NCBI RefSeq assembly: GCF_018613415.1 | Contig: NZ_JAGGQG010000006.1 | Location: forward strand, 248,001 to 312,000 | DNA: 64,000 nucleotides | Direction of reading: 5' to 3' | Source: Bacillus sp. ISL-18 | GTDB taxonomy: Bacteria > Bacillota > Bacilli > Bacillales > Cytobacillaceae | In this document: positions 18,770-28,845 of the stretch, piece after piece | How the letters are laid out: each line of letters opens with the position of its first letter | Numbering within the stretch: position 1 is the stretch's first letter | Notes under the pieces: generated by a model | Seen by the model: the letters and a program-made list of their open reading frames with translations, nothing else | What the model was told of the DNA's origin: nothing | Database searches by the model: none | Made by a program: the position numbers and the translations under genes

Positions 18770-19173
18770 GATTGTCACCTCTAAATGTTATGTTTTATTG
18801 TTATTAGATTGATTAGTTGTTTTTTCTTCAGTACACCTTCCATTATATCTAAATAACATTAAATTTCCCTTAAAAATGGCTTATAAAATTTTTTAATTAT
18901 TAAGATAAAATAGTGAATTTAATTTTAGCATGAAAATCAAACTTAAAAAACAGGGATTTACTAAAAACTTTAGACTTTTTTGTGAAAACACTTACAAAAT
19001 TGAATAGTTTTATTGTTTTTGAATTAAACTTGAAACAACAAAAGAGATACATGAATGTTATAGCGGACATCGAAAGAGAAATAGTGTATGAACGTTTCTC
19101 ACCTATATTAATTGAGCTAGAATATGTAATAAAAAAAATCAGCTCCAAAAAACGGAGCTGATTTAAAAGGAAA
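18770..19173. other. 404-base intergenic stretch between reductase and xylanase genes
   Basis: AT-rich sequence holding the promoter region of the reductase gene on the left and the xylanase terminator at 19136-19164 on the right. A 95-codon open frame on the minus strand here has no ribosome site and a low-complexity translation; I do not accept it as a gene. Confidence 0.6.
19136..19164 (-). terminator. intrinsic terminator of the xylanase gene
   Basis: AAATCAGCTCC and GGAGCTGATTT form an 11-bp stem with a 7-base loop. On the minus strand the stem is followed by eight T, ten bases after the xylanase stop. Confidence 0.88.
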
Positions 19174-20816
<1,643 letters not shown>

Positions 20817-22013
20817 ATGAATTGGAATTCCTTTATGAATGAACATTTAACTATTAGTCCGACAGGGGCAGGGAGTTTAAATGACCTAAAGTTTGCCGTT
20901 AAGGATGTATTTGAAATTAAAAATTATCATTCTGGTGCTGGAAATCCTGACTGGCTGCAAACCCATCACCCTGCAAAACACCATGCACCTGTCATTGTCC
21001 AATTATTAGACCAAGGAGCCCATCTAAAAGGAACGACCCATACAGATGAATTAATGTACAGTTTGAATGGTGAAAATTTTCACTATGGGACACCAACGAA
21101 TCCACGCGCGCGGGACCGGATTCCCGGTGGTTCTTCAAGTGGTTCCGCTGTAGCGGTTGCTGCCGGATTAGTAGACTTTGCTCTCGGTACGGATACAGGA
21201 GGTTCCGTTCGGATTCCTTCTTCTTATTGCGGACTATTTGGGATTAGACCGACACATGGCCTGATTAGTACTAAAGGAGTGATTCCACTCGCTGCCTCCT
21301 TTGATACAGTCGGATGGATGACCCGTAATCCTAAATTATTACGGGAGGTCGGTGAAATTCTCATTGACCAGGAAGAGGATTTAGATGATTTTAAATCTTT
21401 TTATTTTGAAAAAGAAGCTTGGTCTTTTGTGGAGGGAGACACAAAGGAATTTTTATTGAAAGCCATTAAAACGTTAGAGGTTTTAGATACTGATTGTGTT
21501 TCGGTAAACTTCTCTGACGAGGGGCTATCAACTTGTGCGCAGCTTTTTAGGACCATTCAGGGAATTGAGATTTGGAGAGAACATGGTGCTTGGATTAATA
21601 CAGTTAGGCCATCTTTTGGACCTGGGGTAGCCGAGCGATTTGCTTGGGCGAGTACGTTAACCGTTGAAGAATTGGGGCATTTAAATCATAAAAGAGAAGA
21701 ACTAAAGCGAAGATTGTCCGGTTTATTAAAAACAAATGGTTTATTGGTTATCCCAACTGCTCCCGGGGAAGCACCATTACTCAAGCTCCCAGTGGAAGAC
21801 ATGGAGCAGTATCGCACAAGAGCGATGCAGCTAACGTGTATTGCTGGATTAACCGGCTTTCCACAGGTAACGATTCCGTTGATGAAAAAGAATGGAATTC
21901 CAATCGGGCTGTCGTTTATTGCGAATCAAAACCAAGATATAAAATTATTAAAATTCATTCAAAGAATATCGTCGATTCTGACCAAAGGAAATGTGCAAGT
22001 GATAATGAAATAG
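20817..22013 (+). CDS. amidase signature family hydrolase
   Basis: A 398-residue enzyme of the amidase signature family. The Ser-cisSer-Lys triad is visible: Lys near residue 28 in KFAVKDVF, the cis-Ser in the glycine-serine loop GGSSSGSAVAVAAG, and the nucleophile Ser in GTDTGGSVRIPSSYCG near residue 133. The length is that of small AtzF/allophanate-type or YdhE-like amidases rather than GatA. The actual amide is unknown. It is 24 bases ahead of a gamma-glutamyltransferase gene, so both may act on related small amides or gamma-glutamyl compounds. GGGGGG precedes the start. Confidence 0.87.
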   Translation: MNWNSFMNEHLTISPTGAGSLNDLKFAVKDVFEIKNYHSGAGNPDWLQTHHPAKHHAPVIVQLLDQGAHLKGTTHTDELMYSLNGENFHYGTPTNPRARDRIPGGSSSGSAVAVAAGLVDFALGTDTGGSVRIPSSYCGLFGIRPTHGLISTKGVIPLAASFDTVGWMTRNPKLLREVGEILIDQEEDLDDFKSFYFEKEAWSFVEGDTKEFLLKAIKTLEVLDTDCVSVNFSDEGLSTCAQLFRTIQGIEIWREHGAWINTVRPSFGPGVAERFAWASTLTVEELGHLNHKREELKRRLSGLLKTNGLLVIPTAPGEAPLLKLPVEDMEQYRTRAMQLTCIAGLTGFPQVTIPLMKKNGIPIGLSFIANQNQDIKLLKFIQRISSILTKGNVQVIMK

Positions 22014-22037
22014 ATTGATGGAAGGTGAGGCAAGGTA

Positions 22038-23693
22038 ATGGATAACCGATCCCATTGGTCGCATCGGCCGACCATAATGGCCCCGAGTGCAATGATCACA
22101 ACTCCGCATTATTTGGCCTCCCAAGCTGGTATGAAGGTTTTGCAGGAGGGTGGAAATGCGGTAGAAGCTGCGATTGCGGCTGCGTCTGTGATAGGCGTTG
22201 TTTATCCTCATATGAATGGAATTGGCGGCGATAATTTTTGGCTCATCTATAATGCTTGTGACAAAGAATTAAAGGGGTTAAATAGCAGCGGCCGCTCTGG
22301 AGAGTATGCAACGATTGACTTTTACCAAAGAGAAGGGCACGAGAAAATTCCTGCCCGCGGCCCACTTAGTGCGAACACCGTTCCAGGGGCAGTGGGCGGC
22401 TGGGAAAAGGCTTATAATTATTCGGCTGAAAGAATGAAAGCAACTTTTTCATGGGAGGACTTGTTTCAATCCGCGATCCATTATGCCAAGGAGGGCTTTC
22501 CGGTTACCCCCAGCCAAGAATATTGGACCAATATCAACTTAGATGACACAAATGAGCAGTTTCGACATTTACAGCGATTTTCCGAATTTAAAAAGATTTT
22601 TACAAAAACATCTGGCTTTTCGTATCGTTGTGGTGAAATAATAAAACAGAAGGATTTAGCCTCCACACTTGAGGGAATATCGAAAGAAGGGAACCGTCTT
22701 TTTTATCAAGGGGATGTTGCGAAGGCGGCGGTGGAAGATCTCCAAACTAATGGCGGCCTATTAACTTACAACGACTTTGTTTCTCACCAATCTGACTGGG
22801 TTAAGCCGCTTTCGGTCGATTACAGAGGATATGGCGTTTACAACTTACCTCCAAATACCCAAGGATTTGCTTCCCTATCGATTTTAAATATATTAAACCA
22901 ATTTGATGTTCCGTCAATAGAGGAAGGGTCTGCAGATTATTACCACTTGTTAATCGAAGCTACTAAACTAGCATTTGAGGACCGAGATCACTATTTAACG
23001 GATCCAGATTTTTCGTTTATACCGATAAAGGAGCTTCTTTCTGCAAAAAGGGGAAGGGAGTTGGCGAACAGAATCGACTTTACTAAGCCAATCAATCTTC
23101 AAAAACAATTGGATTCGAAAGGTGATACGGTTTGGCTGGGTGTCGTTGACCAATATGGGAATGCCGTTTCGCTCATTCAAAGTATTTATCATGAGTTTGG
23201 ATCTGGATTCATTCCTAAAAATACAGGAATTCTGTTACAAAACCGGGGCAGCTTTTTTTCGCTTGATAGAAGCCATGTGAATTGTCTGCACCCTAAAAAA
23301 AGAACATATCATACCCTAAATCCCGCAATGATTTTTAAGGGGGATCAGCCTTTTTTAGTTTATGGTACAATGGGAGGAGAAGGCCAGCCGCAAACCCAAG
23401 CGGCACTTGTGACGAGGATTCTTGATTACCATTATCCCATTCAGGCAGCGATCGAGGCGCCAAGGTGGTTATATGGCCGGACATGGGGCGCTGCCTCTAA
23501 TTCCGTTAAAATTGAAGGAAGAGTTCCGGATGGAATAAGCGAATCACTCCAAAAACGAGGACATCAAGTTGAGATTGTCGAAGATTTTACGGATGTCATG
23601 GGTCATGCTGGGGTAATTAAGATTGATCCTGATAGCAAAGTAAAATTGGGCGGTGCTGATCCAAGAGGAGATGGAGCAGCGCTAGGATTCTAG
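22038..23693 (+). CDS. ywrD: gamma-glutamyltransferase family protein (YwrD-like)
   Basis: A 551-residue Ntn-hydrolase of the GGT family. The autocatalytic cleavage site and nucleophile Thr lie in SKGDTVWLGVVDQYGNAVS near residue 360; FGSGFIPKNTGILLQNRG and YGTMGGEGQPQTQAAL are also typical. No signal peptide is seen, so unlike secreted Ggt it is probably cytoplasmic, as with B. subtilis YwrD. Its neighbours are an amidase upstream and two chromate-transporter halves downstream, recalling the ywrD-ywrB-ywrA neighbourhood of B. subtilis. The substrate is not established. Confidence 0.88.
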   Translation: MDNRSHWSHRPTIMAPSAMITTPHYLASQAGMKVLQEGGNAVEAAIAAASVIGVVYPHMNGIGGDNFWLIYNACDKELKGLNSSGRSGEYATIDFYQREGHEKIPARGPLSANTVPGAVGGWEKAYNYSAERMKATFSWEDLFQSAIHYAKEGFPVTPSQEYWTNINLDDTNEQFRHLQRFSEFKKIFTKTSGFSYRCGEIIKQKDLASTLEGISKEGNRLFYQGDVAKAAVEDLQTNGGLLTYNDFVSHQSDWVKPLSVDYRGYGVYNLPPNTQGFASLSILNILNQFDVPSIEEGSADYYHLLIEATKLAFEDRDHYLTDPDFSFIPIKELLSAKRGRELANRIDFTKPINLQKQLDSKGDTVWLGVVDQYGNAVSLIQSIYHEFGSGFIPKNTGILLQNRGSFFSLDRSHVNCLHPKKRTYHTLNPAMIFKGDQPFLVYGTMGGEGQPQTQAALVTRILDYHYPIQAAIEAPRWLYGRTWGAASNSVKIEGRVPDGISESLQKRGHQVEIVEDFTDVMGHAGVIKIDPDSKVKLGGADPRGDGAALGF

Positions 23694-23780
23694 GTTAAAA
23701 AATAATGAATTAACTAGTCCAAGATCTTTCTAGATTACATCAAAGAATGTGAAGCAAATAAGAAAAAAGGTGATTTAACA

Positions 23781-24362
23781 GTGAAACTTCAATGGGATCT
23801 ATTTATCGCATTTTTCAGATCCGGATTATTAGGCTTTGGAGGTGGACCATCCGCCATCCCACTCGTCCATAAAGAAATAGTGGGTACGTTTAAATGGATG
23901 AATGATCAAGAATTTAGTGATATCTTGGCACTCGCCAACACACTGCCTGGACCGATCGCCACCAAGATGGCCGGCTATATCGGCTACCGGCTCGGCGGAA
24001 TCCTAGGGATGATCAATGCCATTTTGGCGACCGTTTTACCAACCATCCTGATGATGCTGGTCTTATTAACTTCCTTTAATCAGTTTAAGGATAATTCTAG
24101 AGTCCAAGGGATGACGGGTGCTGTAGTGCCGATTGTGGGTGTAATGATGGGTACCTTAACATGGGAGTTTTTGAAAAAATCAAAGAATGGCTGGGGCTGG
24201 AAAAAAGGTCTACTCCTGCTGGCCGGTAGTTTTATCGTGATGGAGATCTTTCATGTCCATCCAGGAATTGTGGTTGGAGTATTACTGGTTGCGGCGTTAG
24301 TTATTCCCGATAAAAAAGAAAAACTGGAATTTCCAATTAACGAAAAAAGTGAGAGCCTATGA
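23781..24362 (+). CDS. ywrB: chromate transporter, short-chain half 1
   Basis: A 193-residue membrane protein equal to one half of a full ChrA transporter. The family motifs GFGGGPSAIPLVHKEIV near residue 20 and LANTLPGPIATKMAGYIGY near residue 55 are present, followed by about five further membrane helices. It starts at GTG with a weak AAAGGTGA site and overlaps the next gene by four bases (ATGA). Short-chain ChrA proteins work as pairs, and this one is expected to form a heterodimer with its neighbour. Confidence 0.9.
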   Translation: MKLQWDLFIAFFRSGLLGFGGGPSAIPLVHKEIVGTFKWMNDQEFSDILALANTLPGPIATKMAGYIGYRLGGILGMINAILATVLPTILMMLVLLTSFNQFKDNSRVQGMTGAVVPIVGVMMGTLTWEFLKKSKNGWGWKKGLLLLAGSFIVMEIFHVHPGIVVGVLLVAALVIPDKKEKLEFPINEKSESL

Positions 24363-24889
24363 TTTATTTAAAACTATTTATCGCATTTTTTATACCGAGT
24401 ATTGTGGGATATGGGGGCGGTCCCGCGTCCATTCCCTTAATCGAACATGAGGTGGTCAGTCGTTATGGCTGGGTCACAACGAGTGAATTTAGTGAGATTT
24501 TAGCGTTAGCTAATGTATTACCAGGACCCATCGCCACCAAGATGGCCGGCTACATTGGTTTTGATGTAGGCGGGGTATTAGGAGCGGTAATCGCTGAATT
24601 CGCCACCATTGCACCGTCTCTCATTTTAATGATTGTCCTGTTACAGTTAATCTTTAAATATAAAGATTCACCACGAGTGAAGCGATTATCCAAAATCGTT
24701 GTGCCAACGGTGGCGATTTTAATGGCGGGTCTTACTTTTGACTTTTTTAAAACTTCCTATAGTTCAAATGGGTTGGTTCAAACCATCATAATTGCTATAG
24801 TGAGTTTATTGTTATTGGAAAAATGGAAGGTGCATCCTGCCTTTGTAATCGTGGGCGGATTAGCCTATGGTGCACTATTTTTAAGCTGA
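24359..24889 (+). CDS. ywrA: chromate transporter, short-chain half 2
   Basis: A 176-residue partner of the preceding gene, translationally coupled to it by an ATGA overlap. It repeats the same signature, GYGGGPASIPLIEHEVV and LANVLPGPIATKMAGYIGF, showing that the pair arose by duplication, and has about six hydrophobic segments. The two subunits probably insert with opposite topology. Whether the physiological substrate is chromate or another anion cannot be told here. Confidence 0.9.
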   Translation: MIYLKLFIAFFIPSIVGYGGGPASIPLIEHEVVSRYGWVTTSEFSEILALANVLPGPIATKMAGYIGFDVGGVLGAVIAEFATIAPSLILMIVLLQLIFKYKDSPRVKRLSKIVVPTVAILMAGLTFDFFKTSYSSNGLVQTIIIAIVSLLLLEKWKVHPAFVIVGGLAYGALFLS

Positions 24890-24894
24890 ATAAT

Positions 24895-24941
24895 AAAAAA
24901 CGTCATTCTATCCAGCAAAACAGATAGAATGACGTTTTTTT
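24895..24941. terminator. bidirectional terminator
   Basis: AAAAAACGTCATTCTATC pairs perfectly with GATAGAATGACGTTTTTT around a 10-base loop. It ends the chromate transporter operon and, in the other direction, the purine catabolic operon, whose stop codon it touches. Confidence 0.92.
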
Positions 24942-25293
24942 AGCTCCCTCTATAGATTTGATAGCCGAAAGGGGATATAAGCAGTGGGACATGATAATGA
25001 TTTTCTAAATTGGCAACACCAAACCGGACAGGCACTTGGTCTAAAAATAACGGATCAGGAAGCTCAAGGTACTTACTTCGAAAGTAATCTCCGATATGGA
25101 AATCCAATTCATAAATGCCAAGCTTTATTTCTTCTTCTGAAAGAAACGGTTGATCTAAGCGTCCATCAGAATTGGTTTTAGATGTCTTTAACAAGTTACG
25201 TTCTCCGTTTGAATAGTAATAAAGCTCGATTGTCACATTTGACGCAGGCTGACCATGAGTTAAATCAAGTATATGTGTTGTTAAACCAGACAT
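24940..25293 (-). CDS. pucM: 5-hydroxyisourate hydrolase (transthyretin-like)
   Basis: A 117-residue transthyretin-related protein that hydrolyses 5-hydroxyisourate to OHCU, the step after urate oxidation. The diagnostic residues are His7 in LTTHILD, the DGR segment near residue 44, and the C-terminal YRGS tetrapeptide that distinguishes the hydrolase from vertebrate transthyretin. It is the last gene of a minus-strand operon running from the purine permease through UraD and the flavoprotein. Confidence 0.96.
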   Translation of the reverse strand: MSGLTTHILDLTHGQPASNVTIELYYYSNGERNLLKTSKTNSDGRLDQPFLSEEEIKLGIYELDFHIGDYFRSKYLELPDPLFLDQVPVRFGVANLENHYHVPLLISPFGYQIYRGS

Positions 25294-25338
25294 AGCAGCA
25301 CCTCTCCTTTATGTAATAAAGCTACCACCGAGATAAGC

Positions 25339-26766
25339 TTAGGCTAACTCTTCGGTGGTAGTTAAATCAGCGATAAATTCATGTTCTTGATAGTTAAAAT
25401 ATTCATCGAGAATTTCTTTTTGATTATCAAGAAAAAGTTGATTCGCTACTTCAGAAACCAGTTTCGGAATACCGAATCTCATTCCGGAAAGAGCAGAAGC
25501 TAAGATCCCGCAGCTGATTAATGCCGAATAGTTGAACGCAAATAGACCGTACAGGAGTTTTTTACCTTCTTCATCGCGGCTTTGGAAAGCAAAACCTGGG
25601 CTGAGATAGGGGTGTGAATCAATGGTCGGATTAGCGATTTCGTCTGGAGCCTTGTAGCGATCGCTCCAGCGGATGATGTGTTTTTCTACTAACCTAAGTT
25701 CCGGCCGTAAAGCAGGATCGGTAACTAAACCGGTACTGATTATTAAGAAATCAAATCTAAATGCCCCTTGAGGCGTGGTCACGACCGTACCTTTACCCGT
25801 ATCCTCTACATCAAGCCATGGTGAAGCTAAGTGCAGTTTGAAACCTGGCCATGAAGATGCCCGTCCGAACGTATCATTGGTCGGTGGCTGGCTGTGTTTA
25901 AAGAAATGGGACATGACCTTATATTTATTTTCGTCGGATAGAACCTGGAAACGTTCTATCAGTCCTGAACCTTCCATCTGGCGGATGGGGTTGATTCGCT
26001 GCATTTCTTTGCGGCGTACAAAGACATGTGCTTCAGCGACACCGTTAGTCAGCGCAAAATGGGCATTATCAAAGGCAGATGCTCCTCCGCCTAAGATAGC
26101 CACCTTTTTACCTTTTAAAGCTTGAAAATCAATCGGTTTTGAAGTGTGTGCGTAGAGGTGGGGCGGTAATTGTTCTGCAATCATAGCAGGGACGTGCCAC
26201 TCGCCGCCGCCTTGAATACCTGTTGCCAAAATGACTTTTCGTGTCAATAGTGTGTTTTCACCCATACCTTGGCCAGCCACGTGCAGCCGATACAGATCTT
26301 TTTCTATAGGCTCAATTAGATTGAGCATGACCCTGTTTTGAACTGGAAGACCGAGGACCTTCCGATACCAGCGCAGATAGTTCATCCAGTCTCCCCGTGG
26401 AATTCTTTCGATTGCTTCCCAGCTTTTTGCTCCAAATTGTGCTTCCCACCAAGATCGGAAGGTCAGAGACGGGATCCCAAGATCAATGGAAGTGATCTGT
26501 TTTGGTGTTCTTAAGGTCACCATCCGGGCGTAGGTTTCCCAGGGTCCTTCAAAGCCCTCTGGGTTTTCGTCCAAAACAAGGATGTTCGTGATCCGTTCCC
26601 GCCTAAGTCCAAAAGCGGCGGCTAAACCGCTTTGACCACCGCCGATAATGATCACATCATAGACATGTCCTGCAGGATGCGGGAGGGGACGGACCATATC
26701 TGTCCCGCCGAATGAAAGATAGGCAAGATCTTTTTTAACTTGTTGGTTCAATGCTTCTAGACTCAT
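25339..26766 (-). CDS. FAD/NAD(P)-binding oxidoreductase, candidate urate hydroxylase
   Basis: A 475-residue cytosolic flavoprotein with two dinucleotide-binding folds: FAD motif VIIIGGGQSGLAAA at about residues 38-51, and a second Rossmann motif KVAILGGGASAFDNA near residue 230 for NAD(P)H; VILATG and LIISTGL are further FAD-fold marks. The whole resembles class B flavin monooxygenases or lysine/ornithine hydroxylase-like proteins. It lies between genes for HIU hydrolase and OHCU decarboxylase, which act right after urate oxidation, while no uricase is seen. Oxidation of urate is therefore an attractive inference, as for the non-homologous flavoproteins HpxO and HpyO. Sequence alone does not prove it. 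Confidence 0.75.
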   Translation of the reverse strand: MSLEALNQQVKKDLAYLSFGGTDMVRPLPHPAGHVYDVIIIGGGQSGLAAAFGLRRERITNILVLDENPEGFEGPWETYARMVTLRTPKQITSIDLGIPSLTFRSWWEAQFGAKSWEAIERIPRGDWMNYLRWYRKVLGLPVQNRVMLNLIEPIEKDLYRLHVAGQGMGENTLLTRKVILATGIQGGGEWHVPAMIAEQLPPHLYAHTSKPIDFQALKGKKVAILGGGASAFDNAHFALTNGVAEAHVFVRRKEMQRINPIRQMEGSGLIERFQVLSDENKYKVMSHFFKHSQPPTNDTFGRASSWPGFKLHLASPWLDVEDTGKGTVVTTPQGAFRFDFLIISTGLVTDPALRPELRLVEKHIIRWSDRYKAPDEIANPTIDSHPYLSPGFAFQSRDEEGKKLLYGLFAFNYSALISCGILASALSGMRFGIPKLVSEVANQLFLDNQKEILDEYFNYQEHEFIADLTTTEELA

Positions 26767-26816
26767 AAACTATCATCTCTTTCAATTTTTTTTATATAAT
26801 CCCCAAGATCACTTTG

Positions 26817-27326
26817 TTACATGACTGTATGATCAGTCATTTTCTCTTCTAATCTAAGCAAAGCAATTTTATAGATTTCTGTAAGAGCTATTTCAAACTC
26901 TACCTCTTTTGAATGATGAAGTCTTTCCTCTATTGATTGATAAATTTGTTGTTTGTTTTTCCCGCGAACTGCCAAAATGAAAGGGAAGCCGAATTTATCC
27001 ATATATCGTTGATTCATCGTAATCAATTGGTTGTATTCTGCCGGTGTAAGGCTTTGTAAGCCGGCTCCTTTTTGTTCCTGATTGGAATCAGCCGTCATTG
27101 CCACCCGTTCCCCTAAATTGGGGTGGGCTTTAATGAGGGCCAATTTTTGTTCTAAGGAGGAGTTTTTTACAATATTAACCATTTCTTGGTGTAAGTGATA
27201 AATCGAATGAAAAGGTTTTAATCCTTCTGCTTGTTCGGCGATCCAAGGTGAATGCTCAAAGATCCCGCTCAGGATTTCCATAAATTGCTGAAAAGTTGTC
27301 TCGTTAATTTTTTCGATTGTGTACAT
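26817..27326 (-). CDS. uraD: OHCU decarboxylase (UraD), stand-alone
   Basis: A 169-residue enzyme converting 2-oxo-4-hydroxy-4-carboxy-5-ureidoimidazoline to S-allantoin. Family marks are the catalytic His in KAHPNLGERVA, the EQKGAGLQSL loop, YMDKFGFPFILAVRGK, and a C-terminal helix. In B. subtilis this activity is the N-terminal domain of PucL, fused to uricase; here the protein ends after the decarboxylase, with no uricase domain. It is 16 bases downstream of the permease gene in the operon. Confidence 0.95.
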   Translation of the reverse strand: MYTIEKINETTFQQFMEILSGIFEHSPWIAEQAEGLKPFHSIYHLHQEMVNIVKNSSLEQKLALIKAHPNLGERVAMTADSNQEQKGAGLQSLTPAEYNQLITMNQRYMDKFGFPFILAVRGKNKQQIYQSIEERLHHSKEVEFEIALTEIYKIALLRLEEKMTDHTVM

Positions 27327-27342
27327 GGTTCATATCCTTTCC

Positions 27343-28668
27343 TTACAAGCCTTTAACATCTGGGGCTAATGGTGAATCTGGAACAACGGTTAAGGAATGC
27401 TTAGGTTGCTTAGAAAGTACTAGATTTAACAGGATGGCACAAATGCTGCCTGTAATTATTCCGTCACCAACGAGAATTTGGAGCGTTTCTGGAAGAACTT
27501 TAAACAACTCAGGAACTACCGTGGACCCAAGACCTAATGATATCGAGCAGGCAATGATTAATAGATTGTTATTGTCAGAAAAATCGACGCGGCTCAGCAT
27601 TTTAATTCCAGATGACACCACCATCCCAAACATGATGACTGTTGCTCCACCGAGGACAGCAGTAGGAATAATCGTTGCCAAAGCAGCAATTTTAGGAACC
27701 AGTCCTAAGCCGACTAAGATAAAACCTGCTGCAATCGTAACACTTCTATTTTTGATTCCTGAAAGCTGAACGAGACCAACGTTTTGAGCAAAAGTACTGT
27801 ATGGAAAGGCATTAAACAAACCGCCAAGTGTAAAAGCGATTCCTTCTGTCCGGTAGCCGCGGATGATGTCTTTTTCAGACAAATCTTTACCTGTAATTTT
27901 ACTTAAAGCGAGGAAGGCGCCTGTTGATTCAACGAGGATAACTGTTCCGACGATAATCATGGTTAATACCGGGACAATTTCAAAGGTAGGAAGGCCAAAA
28001 TAGAAAGGAGTCGGAATCCGGAACCAAGCGGCATCTGTGACTGCTTGAAAGTTAACCTTTCCCAAAAATGCAGCTGCAATGGTTCCGGCGATAATTCCAA
28101 TTAATACTGATATGGCACGCATAAAACCGTTAAAAAAACGATTCATTAATAAGATGAAGGCCAAGACACCAAAGGAAAGGATCAGGTTTTCAGCAGAGCC
28201 AAATTCAGGGCTTGTTGCACCGCCGCCCATATTCTTAATCCCAGTTGGTATGAGTGATAAGCCGATAATAATGACGACCGTTCCCGTTACAACCGGCGGG
28301 AAGAGTTTTAATAATTTCCCATAGACATTGGCAAAAAGGATAATGAATAATCCAGCTGCGATAATTGATCCATAAATGGCTGTAATTCCATAATTGGTAC
28401 CGATCGTGATCATTGGGGATACAGCAACAAATGAAGTACCTAAAACAACCGGAAGGCCGACACCAATATATTTATTATGGATGGATTGAAGCAGCGTGGC
28501 GAGCCCGCATGTCAGCAAATCAATCGCAATCAGGAATGCTTGCTGATGACCGGTAAATTTTAATGCACCGCCTACAATCAGTGGGACTAGAATGGCTCCT
28601 GCATACATGGCAAGTACATGTTGTAAACCTAATGAGAAAATTTTTGGCTTTCCGATTTTTTCGTTCAT
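27343..28668 (-). CDS. NCS2 family urate/xanthine permease
   Basis: A 441-residue membrane protein with about 12-14 helices, of the nucleobase:cation symporter 2 family. Typical stretches are the first helix after SLGLQHVLAMYAG, PVVLGTSFVAVSPM, GTVVIIIGLSLIP, and VESTGAFLALSKITGKDL with the conserved Glu of helix 8, then GLFNAFPYSTFAQNVGLVQLSG. It resembles PucJ/PucK and PbuX; context favours uric acid or xanthine. It is first in the minus-strand catabolic operon, and two similar 19-bp inverted repeats lie upstream. Confidence 0.92.
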   Translation of the reverse strand: MNEKIGKPKIFSLGLQHVLAMYAGAILVPLIVGGALKFTGHQQAFLIAIDLLTCGLATLLQSIHNKYIGVGLPVVLGTSFVAVSPMITIGTNYGITAIYGSIIAAGLFIILFANVYGKLLKLFPPVVTGTVVIIIGLSLIPTGIKNMGGGATSPEFGSAENLILSFGVLAFILLMNRFFNGFMRAISVLIGIIAGTIAAAFLGKVNFQAVTDAAWFRIPTPFYFGLPTFEIVPVLTMIIVGTVILVESTGAFLALSKITGKDLSEKDIIRGYRTEGIAFTLGGLFNAFPYSTFAQNVGLVQLSGIKNRSVTIAAGFILVGLGLVPKIAALATIIPTAVLGGATVIMFGMVVSSGIKMLSRVDFSDNNNLLIIACSISLGLGSTVVPELFKVLPETLQILVGDGIITGSICAILLNLVLSKQPKHSLTVVPDSPLAPDVKGL

Positions 28669-28701
28669 GAGTAAATCCCCCTTAAATGTGTTTCATTACT
28701 A

Positions 28702-28742
28702 ATGTTATAAAACGTAACATGGTGTGTAATGATTAGTTACAT
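28702..28742 (-). promoter_or_regulatory. paired inverted repeats upstream of the purine permease
   Basis: ATGTTA-N7-TAACAT occupies 28702-28720. A second, imperfect 19-bp element (minus strand ATGTAA-N7-TTACAC) starts 22 bases later, at 28724-28742, two helical turns on. The same ATGTTA-N7-TAACAT arrangement is found just upstream of pucR at 30462, so these are candidate operators for PucR. Confidence 0.6.
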
Positions 28743-28845
28743 AATAATCAATCAGCCTTAAACTGTCATTGTGTAAACTAACTAAAAATTCAGAATTACA
28801 CTATTCATTCTGAACAAAAAACAAAAGAAGAAGCGCTGTGTCTGC

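Noticed and set aside
25322..25361. Terminator for the flavoprotein gene (CTACCACCGA / TCGGTGGTAG hairpin)
   Set aside because: The stem is perfect, but it lies partly within the last codons, has a 20-base loop and no clear T run on the minus strand. The pucM gene downstream is probably on the same transcript.
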